A DNA stretch of 64,000 nt from NCBI RefSeq assembly GCF_015207505.1, contig NZ_JADEWT010000017.1:1-64000 (forward strand), in the 5' to 3' direction. This DNA comes from Tychonema sp. LEGE 06208. GTDB lineage: Bacteria > Cyanobacteriota > Cyanobacteriia > Cyanobacteriales > Microcoleaceae. The stretch's first letter is position 1. Every line of letters begins with the position of its first letter. Position numbers and translations under genes: made by a program. Below, piece after piece: positions 1-9,107 of the stretch. The notes beneath the pieces are model-generated. The model made no database searches. It was not told where the DNA came from and saw only the letters and a list, made by a program, of their open reading frames with translations.

Positions 1-2124
1 CCACTACCCCTACCCACCCCCAGTCCTTCTCCGACACCGACTCCGACAGCAAGTCCGACACCGACTCCGACAGACAGTCCGACACCAACACCGACATCAA
101 GTCCGACACCGACACCGAGTCCGACACCGATGTTCCCGACGCCGACAGCAAGTCCGACACCGATGTTTCCGACACCGACAGCAAGTCCGACACCGACGCC
201 GACAGCAAGTCCGACACCGAGTCCGACACCAAATCCTACACCCTTCCCGAATCAGGCTCCCAGAGCAGTTAACGACAACTTCACCACGGTTTCGGGTCAA
301 GAACTCAGTCTTAACGTTCTATTCAACGACACCGATCCTGACAAGAACCCCCTGAGTGTCAGCACTTTTACTCCAACAACCAAAGGAACCCTGACTCCCT
401 CTGGTGGGGGCGTATTCAAATACACGCCGAATCCAGGCTTTTCGGGTAGTGACAGCTTCAGTTACTCGATCTCAGATGGCAGGGGCGGCACCAGTCAGGC
501 GGTAGTAACCATCAACGTCAGCAACCCGCCGCAGTTAGTAGTTAACGGCGGTGTGGTGGTTGCCAAAGCTGCTCCTACCCAGACAATCACCGCTGCGGAT
601 TTGTTGGTAACAGATCCCGACAACCCGCCGTCGGAAATCGTTTACACGATTACCAAAGCCCCGGATGCTACTAGAGGTTTTGTCCAAAGGGGCACCACGT
701 TTCTCAACGTCGGTGGCAAATTCAGCCAAGACGATATCAACAACAACATTGTCAAATACAACTTGCTGGCGGCTGGCAGTAGCGACAGTTTCACGTTTAC
801 AGCTTCCGACGGGTCTGCAACGATCGGGCCTGCATCCTTCAGCATTACGGTGGTAGATAATATTGTCGATCGCACCGCACTCCCAGCAAGTACCTTTACA
901 GGCAGCAACCTCAGCGACTACATCATCGGCGGGGCGGGCAACGATACCCTCTCTGGAGGCGACGGCAACGACATCATCGACGGCAGGGGCGGCGACGACC
1001 TCCAATTCGGTGAAGGAGGTAACGACTCACTGCTAGGTTCGATCGGCAACGACATCCTCGACGGCGGACTCGGCAACGACACCATCGACGGCGAAGACGG
1101 CATCGACTCCCTCATCGGCGGACAGGGCAACGACCTGATGTTCGGCGGCAATGATAACGACATCATCTTGGGCGGCGACAACGGCGACACCATTGATGGC
1201 GGAACAGGCAATGACTCAATATTGGGAGAAGCCGGCGAGGACTCGATACTTGGAGGCACCGGCATGGACACCTTATTGGGTGGTTTAGGTGACGACACCA
1301 TTGACGGCGGTGCAGGCGACGATATCCTCGACGGCAGCCTCGGCAGAGACTTGCTCGACGGCGGTATCAATAACGATTTCATCTCCGGCGGCGACAGCGA
1401 AGACACGATTTTGGGCGGAGAAGGCAGCGACACCGCACTCGGAGGTATCGGCAACGACTACATTTTGGGAGAGGGCGGCAGCGACTCCCTGTTCGGCGAA
1501 GCGGGCGACGACACTGTAGACGGCGGTGCCGGCAGCGACTGTCTCAGTGGCGCATTCGGCAACGATTTGGTGTTGGGCGGCGATGACAACGACACCCTAG
1601 AAGGCGGTGCCGGCAATGACATTTTGGGGGGCGGGAACGGTTCTGACTTGCTCACAGGCGGCGCTGGCGATGATTTCTTCTACTACGAAGTTCCGAGTGA
1701 AGGTGTGGATATTATTGCTGACTTCAATGTCGGCGGCACAGGCACCGACAGATTCTTGTTCAGGTCGTCAAATTTTGCCGGTCTAACCAACTCTGGAACT
1801 ACTAACGATTTCACCAGTTTTATCGTCAGGAATATCGGCAGCGGCGGCGACAATATCAGCAATCAAGAAGTCATTTTGTTTGAATCTAAATTTGACAACG
1901 CTCAAGCTGTCAACGCAGTGTTGAAAAATCAAAACGGTTCGAGCAAAACAGGAGCTTTCTTCGTGTACTTGAACAATACTTTTGACAAGTACGTTCTCGG
2001 GTTTGACCCAAATGTGGCAGATGACAGTCTCCCAGCTTTCGATTTGGCAGTGTTGAATACTATTCCTACAGTGCCGGGAGCTCTGAGCACAGTTATTACT
2101 GCCTCTGACTTTAAGTTTATTTAG
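1..2124 (+). CDS. RTX calcium-binding protein with Pro/Thr linker (5' end outside window)
   Basis: The reading frame is open from base 1, so the N-terminus lies outside the window; the first ATG at 130 is internal to a Pro-Thr-Ser linker and is unlikely to be the start. After the linker (to about base 255) come a bacterial Ig/cadherin-like domain beginning APRAVNDNF (about 262-515), a CSPG-like segment (about 520-870), then a long run of GGxGxDxxx nonapeptides (about 940-1670) that in this family bind calcium in a beta-roll. The last ~150 residues have no repeats and end in SDFKFI. RTX proteins are usually exported by type I secretion through a C-terminal signal; that route is inferred. No transporter gene is visible nearby. 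Substrate or adhesive role unknown. The next gene encodes a similar protein 34 bases downstream. Confidence 0.85.
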   Translation, partial: PLPLPTPSPSPTPTPTASPTPTPTDSPTPTPTSSPTPTPSPTPMFPTPTASPTPMFPTPTASPTPTPTASPTPSPTPNPTPFPNQAPRAVNDNFTTVSGQELSLNVLFNDTDPDKNPLSVSTFTPTTKGTLTPSGGGVFKYTPNPGFSGSDSFSYSISDGRGGTSQAVVTINVSNPPQLVVNGGVVVAKAAPTQTITAADLLVTDPDNPPSEIVYTITKAPDATRGFVQRGTTFLNVGGKFSQDDINNNIVKYNLLAAGSSDSFTFTASDGSATIGPASFSITVVDNIVDRTALPASTFTGSNLSDYIIGGAGNDTLSGGDGNDIIDGRGGDDLQFGEGGNDSLLGSIGNDILDGGLGNDTIDGEDGIDSLIGGQGNDLMFGGNDNDIILGGDNGDTIDGGTGNDSILGEAGEDSILGGTGMDTLLGGLGDDTIDGGAGDDILDGSLGRDLLDGGINNDFISGGDSEDTILGGEGSDTALGGIGNDYILGEGGSDSLFGEAGDDTVDGGAGSDCLSGAFGNDLVLGGDDNDTLEGGAGNDILGGGNGSDLLTGGAGDDFFYYEVPSEGVDIIADFNVGGTGTDRFLFRSSNFAGLTNSGTTNDFTSFIVRNIGSGGDNISNQEVILFESKFDNAQAVNAVLKNQNGSSKTGAFFVYLNNTFDKYVLGFDPNVADDSLPAFDLAVLNTIPTVPGALSTVITASDFKFI

Positions 2125-2144
2125 TAGTTTTTGAGTAGCGTCGC

Positions 2145-2150
2145 AAGGAG
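2145..2150 (+). promoter_or_regulatory. ribosome binding site of second RTX gene
   Basis: AAGGAG, 8 bases before the ATG at 2159. It supports this start although the ATG overlaps other candidate frames in the same repeat-rich region. Confidence 0.7.
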
Positions 2151-2158
2151 TCGAAACA

Positions 2159-5155
2159 ATGCCGAGTGCAGTACCAGCAATTATTGTCGAAACGATGACG
2201 GAACCTACGCCGTCGCCCTCGCCGTCACCGGGGACAACTCCGACCATGACGGGGACAACTCCGACCATGACGGGGACAAGTCCGACCATGACGGGGACAA
2301 CTCCGACGATGATGGGGACAACTCCGACCATGACGGGGACATCGCCTACGCCGTCGCCGGGGACAACTCCTTCGATGAACGGGACGGGCCCGGGGATTTC
2401 GGTCACGCCGGTGCCGCGGCCAGTTCCGACTGCACCCACGCCTCCCCCAGAACCAGTTTTCGTCGATGGCTTAGTTGTCGGAAATGATGGGAATAACTAT
2501 TTAGTCGGCAGCTTGTTCAATGACACGATTTCCGGGGGTGTCGGTGACGACACGATTCTGAGTCGGGACGGGGCTGATATCGTCAGGGGCGATGATGGTG
2601 ACGATTCTCTCAATGGTGGTGCCGGTCAAGATATTGTTGAAGGCGGCAGCGGCAATGACACGGCGCGGGGCGGCAAAGACGATGATTTGGTTTCTGGCGA
2701 CGTTGGTAATGATGTAGCTTTTGGCGACCAGGGCAATGATATTGTTTTGGGTGCTGAAGGTAACGACACGCTGTACGGCGGTAAAGGCAATGATTGTCTG
2801 CGCGGCGGTGCCGAGGATGACCTGATTTTTGGCGACAAGGGCAGTGACACTATTTTTGGCGACACTGGTAATGACTGTCTGATCGGCGCTAGGGGTAATG
2901 ATATTTTGTTGGGCGGCGACGGGGGCGATGTCATCAGCGGTGGTGTGGGTAATGATACTGGTGATGGCGGTGAGGGTGATGACTTGATCTTCGGGGGGGA
3001 TGACAATGATTCTCTGTCTGGAGGTGGTGGGGATGATATTCTGGCGGGCGATCGCGGGTCTGATACTCTGACTGGAGGCGATGGATCGGATATTTTTGTT
3101 CTCGCTAGGGTGGGTACTTCGCCTAGTGGCAACGGGTTTCTCACGACAGGCGGCCGCGACATCGGGGATGCTGATTTAATTAGAGATTTTAAGCCGGAAG
3201 ATTCGATCGGTCTGGCTGGAGGTCTCAACTTTACACAGTTAGAAATCTTTCAGGGTCAAGGCTCGAATTCTAGCAACACGATTATTCGGGACAGGCAAAC
3301 TGGGGAATTTTTGGCGGTGTTGGTGGATGTGCGATCGAACTCGCTAGATGAATCTCGGTTCACTACGGCTCAAATACCCCGCGTAGAGGACAATCCCTTC
3401 ACAATTGTGGGGACAAGTCCTTCTCCAACTCCGGGAACGGGGACAAGTCCTTCTCCAACTCCTTCGGGGACAAGTCCTTCTCCAACTCCTTCGGGGACAA
3501 CGCCTTCTCCAACTCCTTCGGGGACAACTCCTTCTCCAACTCCGACGGGGACAACTCCTTCTCCAACTCCGGCACCGACTCCGACGGGGACAACGCCTTC
3601 TCCAACTCCGGCAACGACTCCGACTCCGGCACCGACTCCGACTCCGGCACCGACTCCGACTCCGGCACCGACTCCGACTCCGACTCCAACTCCGACTCCC
3701 GAACCGACTCCGACACCAGGGACAAGTCCGAGTCCGACTCCATCACCATCACCGGGGACAACTCCTTCTCCAACTCCGTCGCCGGGGACATTGCCGACAC
3801 AGGTTCCGAGTCCGACTCCGACTCCGACTGCGGGCGGGACAATTCCGAGTCCGAGTCCTTCCATCGTCCCGACTCCGACTGCTGCTACTCCAACTCCTCC
3901 ACCTTTCGGCGGGGGGCCGGTGCCGCCGAGTTTCACATCTCCGACTCCTAATGAGCCGCCGATCGTGGAAACTGGTAAGACGCTGACTGGTTTGCAAAAT
4001 TTGCCTTTGTCTCTGAGCATTTCTGCGCCCAGCGACCCGGAGGGCCAAGCGCTGGCGGTCAGCGTAGCTGGACTTCCCAATCCGACTTTCGGCCAAGTAG
4101 TTATCGGTACGAGTCCGCTGGCTATCAACCAAAAATTGACTGTTCAGGAATTGCTGGGCTTGCAGTTCCAACCTAAAGCTGATGCGATCGGGCAAGCGGG
4201 CTCTTTCAGCTACAGCGTTGCTGACGACCAAGGCGGCACGGCTGCAGCCTCTGTCGCAATTAATATCAATTCTTTCGATACCTCGGTAACTGTTCCAACT
4301 ACTCTGTCGCCGATTGTTGGCGATGACGGCATCGTCTTTACGAGTACGAATAATTTGGTGCCCACTTTCATCGATGTGCTCGCCAACGATTCGAGCCCGC
4401 AAAAAGGCCCGCTGAGCATTATCAATGTCGGTACGCCAAAACAGGGCATAGCTGTCAATCAGGGCGATCGAGTGCTGTTCATCGCGGGTAACGTAGCGGG
4501 TACCACTACTTTCACCTACAGCGTCAGCGACGGATTCGGGACGCTTCCGGGCGTAGGTACTGTCACCGTTGGCATCTTGCCGGCCGATACGGGCCCCAAC
4601 AAATTGATTGGAGGCTCGTTGCCGGACAATTTGAACGGTTTGCTTGGCAGCGATACTGTTGACGGGCAAGGCGGCAACGATACGATTAATGGCGGTTTGG
4701 ATAATGACGTGTTGATCGGAGGGCAGGGGGCAGATACGATGAGCGGAGGTGGTGGCAGCAATCAATTCCGGTATACTAGCCCTGCGGATGGTGGGCCGGT
4801 GTTTGATGCGGCTTCTTCGGCGGCGATCGATGCTGCGATCGCCACGGGCGGATACGATGTGATTACCGATTTTAGCGGTCTCGGCGTGCCGATCGAGGAT
4901 CAGTTTAATTTTGCCCCCGGATTCCCGAATCTGAGCAATGGCAGTCAAGTTCTGCTGAACGTGCAGACAACTGTTTCTGCAAATATTTTGGGAGGAACCG
5001 CTTTCTTGTTTGCCTACGATTCCGGCGGCAATACTTACATCATTTATGACGGCAATGGTAATAATGTCACCGGCAACGATTCTCAGATTTTGGCGAAGTT
5101 AAATGGTGTAACTGGAGTTGCTTCTCTTTCGGGATTTGACTTCACTTTTATCTAG
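2159..5155 (+). CDS. RTX calcium-binding protein with two Pro/Thr linkers
   Basis: 998 residues. The ATG is preceded by AAGGAG at 2145-2150, a good ribosome binding site. Order of parts: a short start, a GTTPTM-type linker (about residues 15-95), a block of GGxGxDxxx calcium-binding nonapeptides (about 100-320), a second long Pro/Thr linker (about 420-600), two Ig/cadherin-like segments (about 600-810), a short second RTX block (about 815-870) and a repeat-free C-terminus ending GFDFTFI, close to the end of the upstream RTX protein. There is no Sec signal peptide, which fits type I secretion (inference). It probably forms an operon with the preceding gene. Likely a large extracellular or surface protein; adhesin and matrix roles are both possible and the sequence does not decide. 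Confidence 0.88.
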   Translation: MPSAVPAIIVETMTEPTPSPSPSPGTTPTMTGTTPTMTGTSPTMTGTTPTMMGTTPTMTGTSPTPSPGTTPSMNGTGPGISVTPVPRPVPTAPTPPPEPVFVDGLVVGNDGNNYLVGSLFNDTISGGVGDDTILSRDGADIVRGDDGDDSLNGGAGQDIVEGGSGNDTARGGKDDDLVSGDVGNDVAFGDQGNDIVLGAEGNDTLYGGKGNDCLRGGAEDDLIFGDKGSDTIFGDTGNDCLIGARGNDILLGGDGGDVISGGVGNDTGDGGEGDDLIFGGDDNDSLSGGGGDDILAGDRGSDTLTGGDGSDIFVLARVGTSPSGNGFLTTGGRDIGDADLIRDFKPEDSIGLAGGLNFTQLEIFQGQGSNSSNTIIRDRQTGEFLAVLVDVRSNSLDESRFTTAQIPRVEDNPFTIVGTSPSPTPGTGTSPSPTPSGTSPSPTPSGTTPSPTPSGTTPSPTPTGTTPSPTPAPTPTGTTPSPTPATTPTPAPTPTPAPTPTPAPTPTPTPTPTPEPTPTPGTSPSPTPSPSPGTTPSPTPSPGTLPTQVPSPTPTPTAGGTIPSPSPSIVPTPTAATPTPPPFGGGPVPPSFTSPTPNEPPIVETGKTLTGLQNLPLSLSISAPSDPEGQALAVSVAGLPNPTFGQVVIGTSPLAINQKLTVQELLGLQFQPKADAIGQAGSFSYSVADDQGGTAAASVAININSFDTSVTVPTTLSPIVGDDGIVFTSTNNLVPTFIDVLANDSSPQKGPLSIINVGTPKQGIAVNQGDRVLFIAGNVAGTTTFTYSVSDGFGTLPGVGTVTVGILPADTGPNKLIGGSLPDNLNGLLGSDTVDGQGGNDTINGGLDNDVLIGGQGADTMSGGGGSNQFRYTSPADGGPVFDAASSAAIDAAIATGGYDVITDFSGLGVPIEDQFNFAPGFPNLSNGSQVLLNVQTTVSANILGGTAFLFAYDSGGNTYIIYDGNGNNVTGNDSQILAKLNGVTGVASLSGFDFTFI

Positions 5156-5156
5156 A

Positions 5157-5500
5157 AAGTCATTAGTCATTAGTCATTAGTCATTGGTCATTGGTTATTG
5201 GTTATTGGTTGTTAGTTATTGGTTATTGGTTGTTAGTTATTGGTTATTGGTTGTTAGTTATTGGTTATTGGTTATTGGTTGTTAGTTATTGGTTATTGGT
5301 TATTGGTTGCTCGCTACGAATTCCCAATCCCTCCGCTTCGCTCCGCCCAATTCTTAATTTCCAATAACAACTAACAACTAACAACTCGCAACTAACAACT
5401 AACAACTAGCAACTAACAACTAACAACTAACAACTAACAACTGCGGGCCCGCACGCACCATCCACCGCCCCAACTAACAACTAACAACTAACAACTAACA
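5157..5500. repeat. 7-base tandem repeat spacer
   Basis: The 345-base gap between convergent genes is almost entirely short tandem repeats. It runs from GTCATTA-type units into TTATTGG/TTGTTAG units, then, after a unique stretch near 5310-5350, into AACTAAC-type units, which are the reverse complement of GTTAGTT. The two halves can therefore pair with each other. No gene is seen. The same style of repeat recurs in many other spacers of the window. Confidence 0.85.
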
Positions 5501-5501
5501 A

Positions 5502-6206
5502 CTAAATCCGATCGTCCTCAGAAAAAAGCCCCAATAAAGGGCCGAGAATAGCGCCGAAAACAAAGCCGCCGGCGTGAGCCCAGTAGGCAACTCCCCCGGA
5601 TTCCATGCCGACATTTGCCGGGGCATTTAAGGAAGCCAACCCGCTCAATGCTTGCTGTGCAAACCAAAATCCGAGAAAGAAGAAAGCGGGGATTCTGACG
5701 GTGGTGATAAAGATTCCTAACGGCAGCAATGTCAATACTTTGGCTTGGGGATATTTGAGAATGTAAGCTCCCATCACGCCTGCGATCGCCCCGCTAGCAC
5801 CAAGGGACGGAATGGCTGATGCTGAGGAAAAAAACCACTGAGTTAGTGATGCTAAAACGCCGCAGGTAAGGTAAAATATTATAAATTTGACGTGTCCTAA
5901 ACGGTCTTCTACATTGTTGCCAAAAATCCACAAAAATAACATATTTCCGGCAATGTGGAGAAAGCCTGCGTGCAGGAATTGCGAGCTAATTAGCGTAGTC
6001 CATTCGGGAAATGGCGAAACGGGCAGCGCTACCCGACACATATTGCTTAGCTGGCAAGGAACTACCGCCCAAGAGTAGAAAAATTGCGTTAATTGGCGAT
6101 CGCCCAAGGAGAGTTCGTACAAAAATACTAATACGTTTGCAGCAATCAGCCCGTAGGTAACGTAGGGAGTGATGCCGATCGGGTTTTCGTCGCGTAAGGG
6201 AACCAC
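5502..6206 (-). CDS. rhomboid family intramembrane serine protease
   Basis: 234 residues with about six membrane segments. The catalytic pair is visible: Ser138 in GASGAIAG and His211 in YWAHAGG. The HxxxN element LHIAGN (residues 83-88) that helps form the oxyanion hole is also present. Rhomboids cut substrates within or next to transmembrane helices; the substrate here is unknown. The start is a GTG at 6206, preceded by GAGGA 10 bases upstream on the minus strand. The gene is convergent with the RTX gene across a repeat-filled spacer. Confidence 0.92.
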   Translation of the reverse strand: MVPLRDENPIGITPYVTYGLIAANVLVFLYELSLGDRQLTQFFYSWAVVPCQLSNMCRVALPVSPFPEWTTLISSQFLHAGFLHIAGNMLFLWIFGNNVEDRLGHVKFIIFYLTCGVLASLTQWFFSSASAIPSLGASGAIAGVMGAYILKYPQAKVLTLLPLGIFITTVRIPAFFFLGFWFAQQALSGLASLNAPANVGMESGGVAYWAHAGGFVFGAILGPLLGLFSEDDRI

Positions 6207-6313
6207 AGCCGTTTTTTCCTCAAAATCAAAAATATTGGCAACAGGATAGCGTATTTGCCTGCAATATTTCTTCTATCGCAAGGAAGAAGTTATTAGTCAG
6301 TTGTCTGTTGAAT

Positions 6314-6463
6314 TTATCTGTTGTCAGGATTGCCGTAAATCATTTGGGAAACTTTGGGGGTTTTGTCTCCGATGTGAAAAGTGCGGGCTGTTTCTTCGAT
6401 CGCCCGATCGGCATTTGTGACTCGCTCGAATTGGCGAAAGTTTTTTGTCAATGGGATGGACAA
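6314..6463 (-). CDS. possible small ORF, 49 residues, unknown
   Basis: In the gap between the rhomboid gene and the divergent GNAT gene, the minus strand holds an open frame from a TTG at 6463 to TAA at 6314-6316. It reads like a soluble, charged peptide (for example FRQFERVTNADRAIEETA). An in-frame stop lies just upstream of the TTG and there is no good ribosome binding site. It may be a small gene or the 3' remnant of a longer one. No family recognised. Confidence 0.3.
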   Translation of the reverse strand: MSIPLTKNFRQFERVTNADRAIEETARTFHIGDKTPKVSQMIYGNPDNR

Positions 6464-6511
6464 AAATTAGGTATCATAGTCTAGAAGTGAAGTTTCGATA
6501 GATTTTAGTTC

Positions 6512-6931
6512 ATGTCGATCCTGTTGGCAAAATCCGATTCACAAATCCTTGAATGCTTTCCGATATTGGCTCAATTACGTCCACACCTGAAACAAGAGGA
6601 TTTTTTGGAGAAAGTTCAGCGTCAAAAGCAGAATGGTTACCAGTTGGCTTTTTTAGAACGAGATGCTCAAATATTTGCTGTAGCAGGGTTCTGTATTGAT
6701 GAGTGTTTGGCGTGGGGACGATTTTTGTATGTTTATGATTTGGTTGTTGATGAAACAGTGCGGTCAAAAGGTTACGGGCAAAATCTGTTTGAGTGGTTGA
6801 TAGAATTTGGCAGGCACCATGATTGCAAAGAGTTACATCTAGATTCAGGAGTTCAGCGTTTTGATGCCCATCGCTTCTATTTGCAGCAACGTATGAACAT
6901 TATATGCCATCATTTTTCGCTAAACTTGTGA
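6512..6931 (+). CDS. GNAT family N-acetyltransferase
   Basis: 139 residues with the GNAT fold order: beta strands YQLAFLER and IFAVAGFCI, the LYVYDLVVDETVRSKGYGQNL segment (about residues 74-94) that carries the acetyl-CoA pyrophosphate-binding R-x-x-G-x-G/A type loop, then ELHLDSGV and the C-terminal helix/strand AHRFYLQQRMNI. It transfers an acetyl group from acetyl-CoA to an amine; the acceptor is unknown. The stop codons of this gene and the convergent glycosidase-like gene are directly adjacent (6931/6932). Confidence 0.88.
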   Translation: MSILLAKSDSQILECFPILAQLRPHLKQEDFLEKVQRQKQNGYQLAFLERDAQIFAVAGFCIDECLAWGRFLYVYDLVVDETVRSKGYGQNLFEWLIEFGRHHDCKELHLDSGVQRFDAHRFYLQQRMNIICHHFSLNL

Positions 6932-8950
6932 TTATATTTCTATGAAAACTCCTACACTTTCTACAGCCATGATACTCACCGCGCACAAAGCATAAATTCC
7001 CGTTCCTACGGCTACTTGTACTGTGTCTGCATTGAGGATTTTGATCAGCTTCCAGCTATCTCCATTTTTTTGATAAAGCGTCCAGGAACGAATGTTTTTA
7101 TCGGCGGGATTTTTCCACTGCAAAATATTGCTGTTGCCAACTTTTTGGACTACGGCTGATGCGGGAGGGGCTGGTCGCGTTCCATTTTGCCAAGGCATCA
7201 CGGGAACGAGTGCGGGTTGCGTGTATGTAGTGGATTTGAAATTATCGTATATTTTTTGGCGATTGTCGCTAAATGCTTTCATGCTGAAGAAAACATTGCC
7301 TAAAGCTAAGTTTTGTTTGGAGTTGCGCGTCATCTCAATTTGATTGTTGATTTCGTCTACATTCCACTTCTGACCGTCAAGCTTTCCTAAGTTATTTCCC
7401 ACATAAATATGTCGGTTTTGCGGGTTATTTTCTAGCCACCATTGCAGCAAAACAGGATAGCTTTGAGCTGTTTGGTCGATGCGCCAATAAAGTTGCGGAT
7501 TGAGATAATCGACCCAACCTGATACTAACCATTTTTTGGCATCGGCGTAAAGTGTTTCGTAGGCATCTAAACCGCGACTTTGGGGCGGCTGGCCGGGGCG
7601 ATATATGCCGAAGGGACTGATGCCGAATTTAACGTTGGGTTTGGCTGCTCGAATTCCTTCTCCTAGTCTTTTAACTAGCTTGTTAACATTTTCCCGACGC
7701 CAATCTCCTAAATTCATTTTTCCGCCTCGGGAAACATAACTATTGTAAATCTTGCTGTCGGGAAATTCTTGGCCGGCAATCGGGTAAGGATAGAAATAAT
7801 CGTCGAAGTGAACGCCGTCTATATCGTAGCGCTTTACTACGTCTAAAATGACGTTGTAAGTTTTTTCTAGCACTAAATCAATTCCCGGATCCATCCACCA
7901 GTCGTCGCCCCACTGATAAACGCATTCGGGATTGGTAACAGAGATGTGGGGGCTGACGTTGGGAGGGGTTTGGGTATAAGAAACTTTGGCGCGGTAGGGA
8001 TTGAACCAAGCGTGAACTTCTATGTTGCGTTTGTGGCTTTCTGCAACGGCAAATATTAAAGGGTCATAATAAGGTTCTGGTGGTTTTCCTTGAGTTCCTG
8101 TCAGCCATGAACTCCAAGGTTCTAATTGTGAGGCGTAAAGGGCGTCGCCTGCGGCTCTAACTTGGAGAATAATTGCATTGAAATTCATTTCTTGTACCCT
8201 GTCAAGAATTTTTAACAGTTCGGCTTTTTGCTGTTCTGTTGAGAGTTTGTTGCTGAACGGCCAGTCAATATTCCACACTGATGTTATCCAAACTCCGCGA
8301 AATTCTCGCTGGTGGTTGACGTAAACTTGGGGTCGGGGAACTTTGCTGAGAACTATAATATATTGATTGTATATTGCTGGCGCTTTTTTGAGATACACTA
8401 ATGCTTGATAAACCCAGGCTGAAATGTCGGCTCTGGTGGCGCTTCCGGCGGGATTTAATAAGTTTAAATTTGGATAGTTTACGACTATTTCGGATTGGGT
8501 GGCTATGACGATCGCATTTTTGGCATAGTTGGGAATTTCTGTGCTGTCTAGGTAGATGTTTGATAGGATAAGATTGCTTGTTGGTACACTATTTGAGCCA
8601 AATATTCCGCTAACTAAGGCGACTAATGCCTCGGCTCTGGTAATCCTGTTTTCGGGTTGGAACAGGTTGTCGGGGTAGCCGGAAATAAACCCTCTTTTAT
8701 ATGCTGTTTGAATGGCGGCGGCGGCCCAGTGAGTGGCGGGAACGTCGATAAAGGGAATGTAGGGCCGTTTGTCGGGTATGGGAAAGGCTTTGCTGACAAT
8801 GGCGGCAAATTGGGCGCGGGTTAGGTTGCTGTTGGGGCGAAAAGTGCGATCGGGAAATCCGCTAATTACTGACCGTTCTACTAAGCCGTCAATAAATATT
8901 TTTGCCCAATTATTTTGAATGTCGGAAAATTGGATGTTGCTAGAAACCAT
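6932..8950 (-). CDS. SLH-domain GHL10-type glycosidase-like protein
   Basis: 672 residues. Three S-layer-homology repeats at the N-terminus (about residues 8-55, 66-115 and 128-185; the first two contain the usual ISGFPDxTFRP and ISGYPDNLFQP motifs, the third is degenerate). They are followed by a glycosyl-hydrolase-like 10 domain (DUF187, YngK type) starting FRGVWITSVWNIDWP and running to about residue 550, then a short fibronectin-like tail. SLH repeats normally bind cell-wall polymers, so a cell-surface role is likely, yet no Sec signal peptide precedes the first SLH repeat and an in-frame TAA 9 bases upstream of the ATG rules out a longer N-terminus. A second GHL10-type protein lies at 54583-56232. 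Confidence 0.87.
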   Translation of the reverse strand: MVSSNIQFSDIQNNWAKIFIDGLVERSVISGFPDRTFRPNSNLTRAQFAAIVSKAFPIPDKRPYIPFIDVPATHWAAAAIQTAYKRGFISGYPDNLFQPENRITRAEALVALVSGIFGSNSVPTSNLILSNIYLDSTEIPNYAKNAIVIATQSEIVVNYPNLNLLNPAGSATRADISAWVYQALVYLKKAPAIYNQYIIVLSKVPRPQVYVNHQREFRGVWITSVWNIDWPFSNKLSTEQQKAELLKILDRVQEMNFNAIILQVRAAGDALYASQLEPWSSWLTGTQGKPPEPYYDPLIFAVAESHKRNIEVHAWFNPYRAKVSYTQTPPNVSPHISVTNPECVYQWGDDWWMDPGIDLVLEKTYNVILDVVKRYDIDGVHFDDYFYPYPIAGQEFPDSKIYNSYVSRGGKMNLGDWRRENVNKLVKRLGEGIRAAKPNVKFGISPFGIYRPGQPPQSRGLDAYETLYADAKKWLVSGWVDYLNPQLYWRIDQTAQSYPVLLQWWLENNPQNRHIYVGNNLGKLDGQKWNVDEINNQIEMTRNSKQNLALGNVFFSMKAFSDNRQKIYDNFKSTTYTQPALVPVMPWQNGTRPAPPASAVVQKVGNSNILQWKNPADKNIRSWTLYQKNGDSWKLIKILNADTVQVAVGTGIYALCAVSIMAVESVGVFIEI

Positions 8951-8963
8951 AGTTATTTAATAA

Positions 8964-9107
8964 TCGGGAATTGGGCGGAGCGAAGCGGAGGGATTGGGCG
9001 GAGCGAAGCGGAGGGATTGGGCATTGTTGACTGTTGACTGTTGACTGTTGACTGTTAACTGTTAACTATTAACTGTTGACAACTATCAACTGTCAACTGT
9101 CAACTGA
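8964..9107. repeat. tandem repeats: GGGCGGAGCGAAGCGGAG unit and TTGACTG heptamers
   Basis: Two copies of a unit containing ATTGGGCGGAGCGAAGCGGA are followed by TTGACTG/TTAACTG heptamers and their complements (CAACTGT). The first unit also occurs near 5325-5350 in the opposite orientation. No coding potential. Confidence 0.8.

Noticed and set aside
3405-3986. Leu/Arg-rich 193-codon frame within the linker of the RTX gene
   Set aside because: Out-of-frame reading of the Pro/Thr repeat.
3749-4948. 399-codon open frame on the minus strand
   Set aside because: It is antisense to the second RTX gene; its length comes from the repetitive, stop-poor codon pattern of the RTX and Pro/Thr regions.
5157-5500. 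regular repeats that might suggest a CRISPR array
   Set aside because: Units are 7 bases and contiguous, with no unique spacers of constant length and no cas genes nearby.
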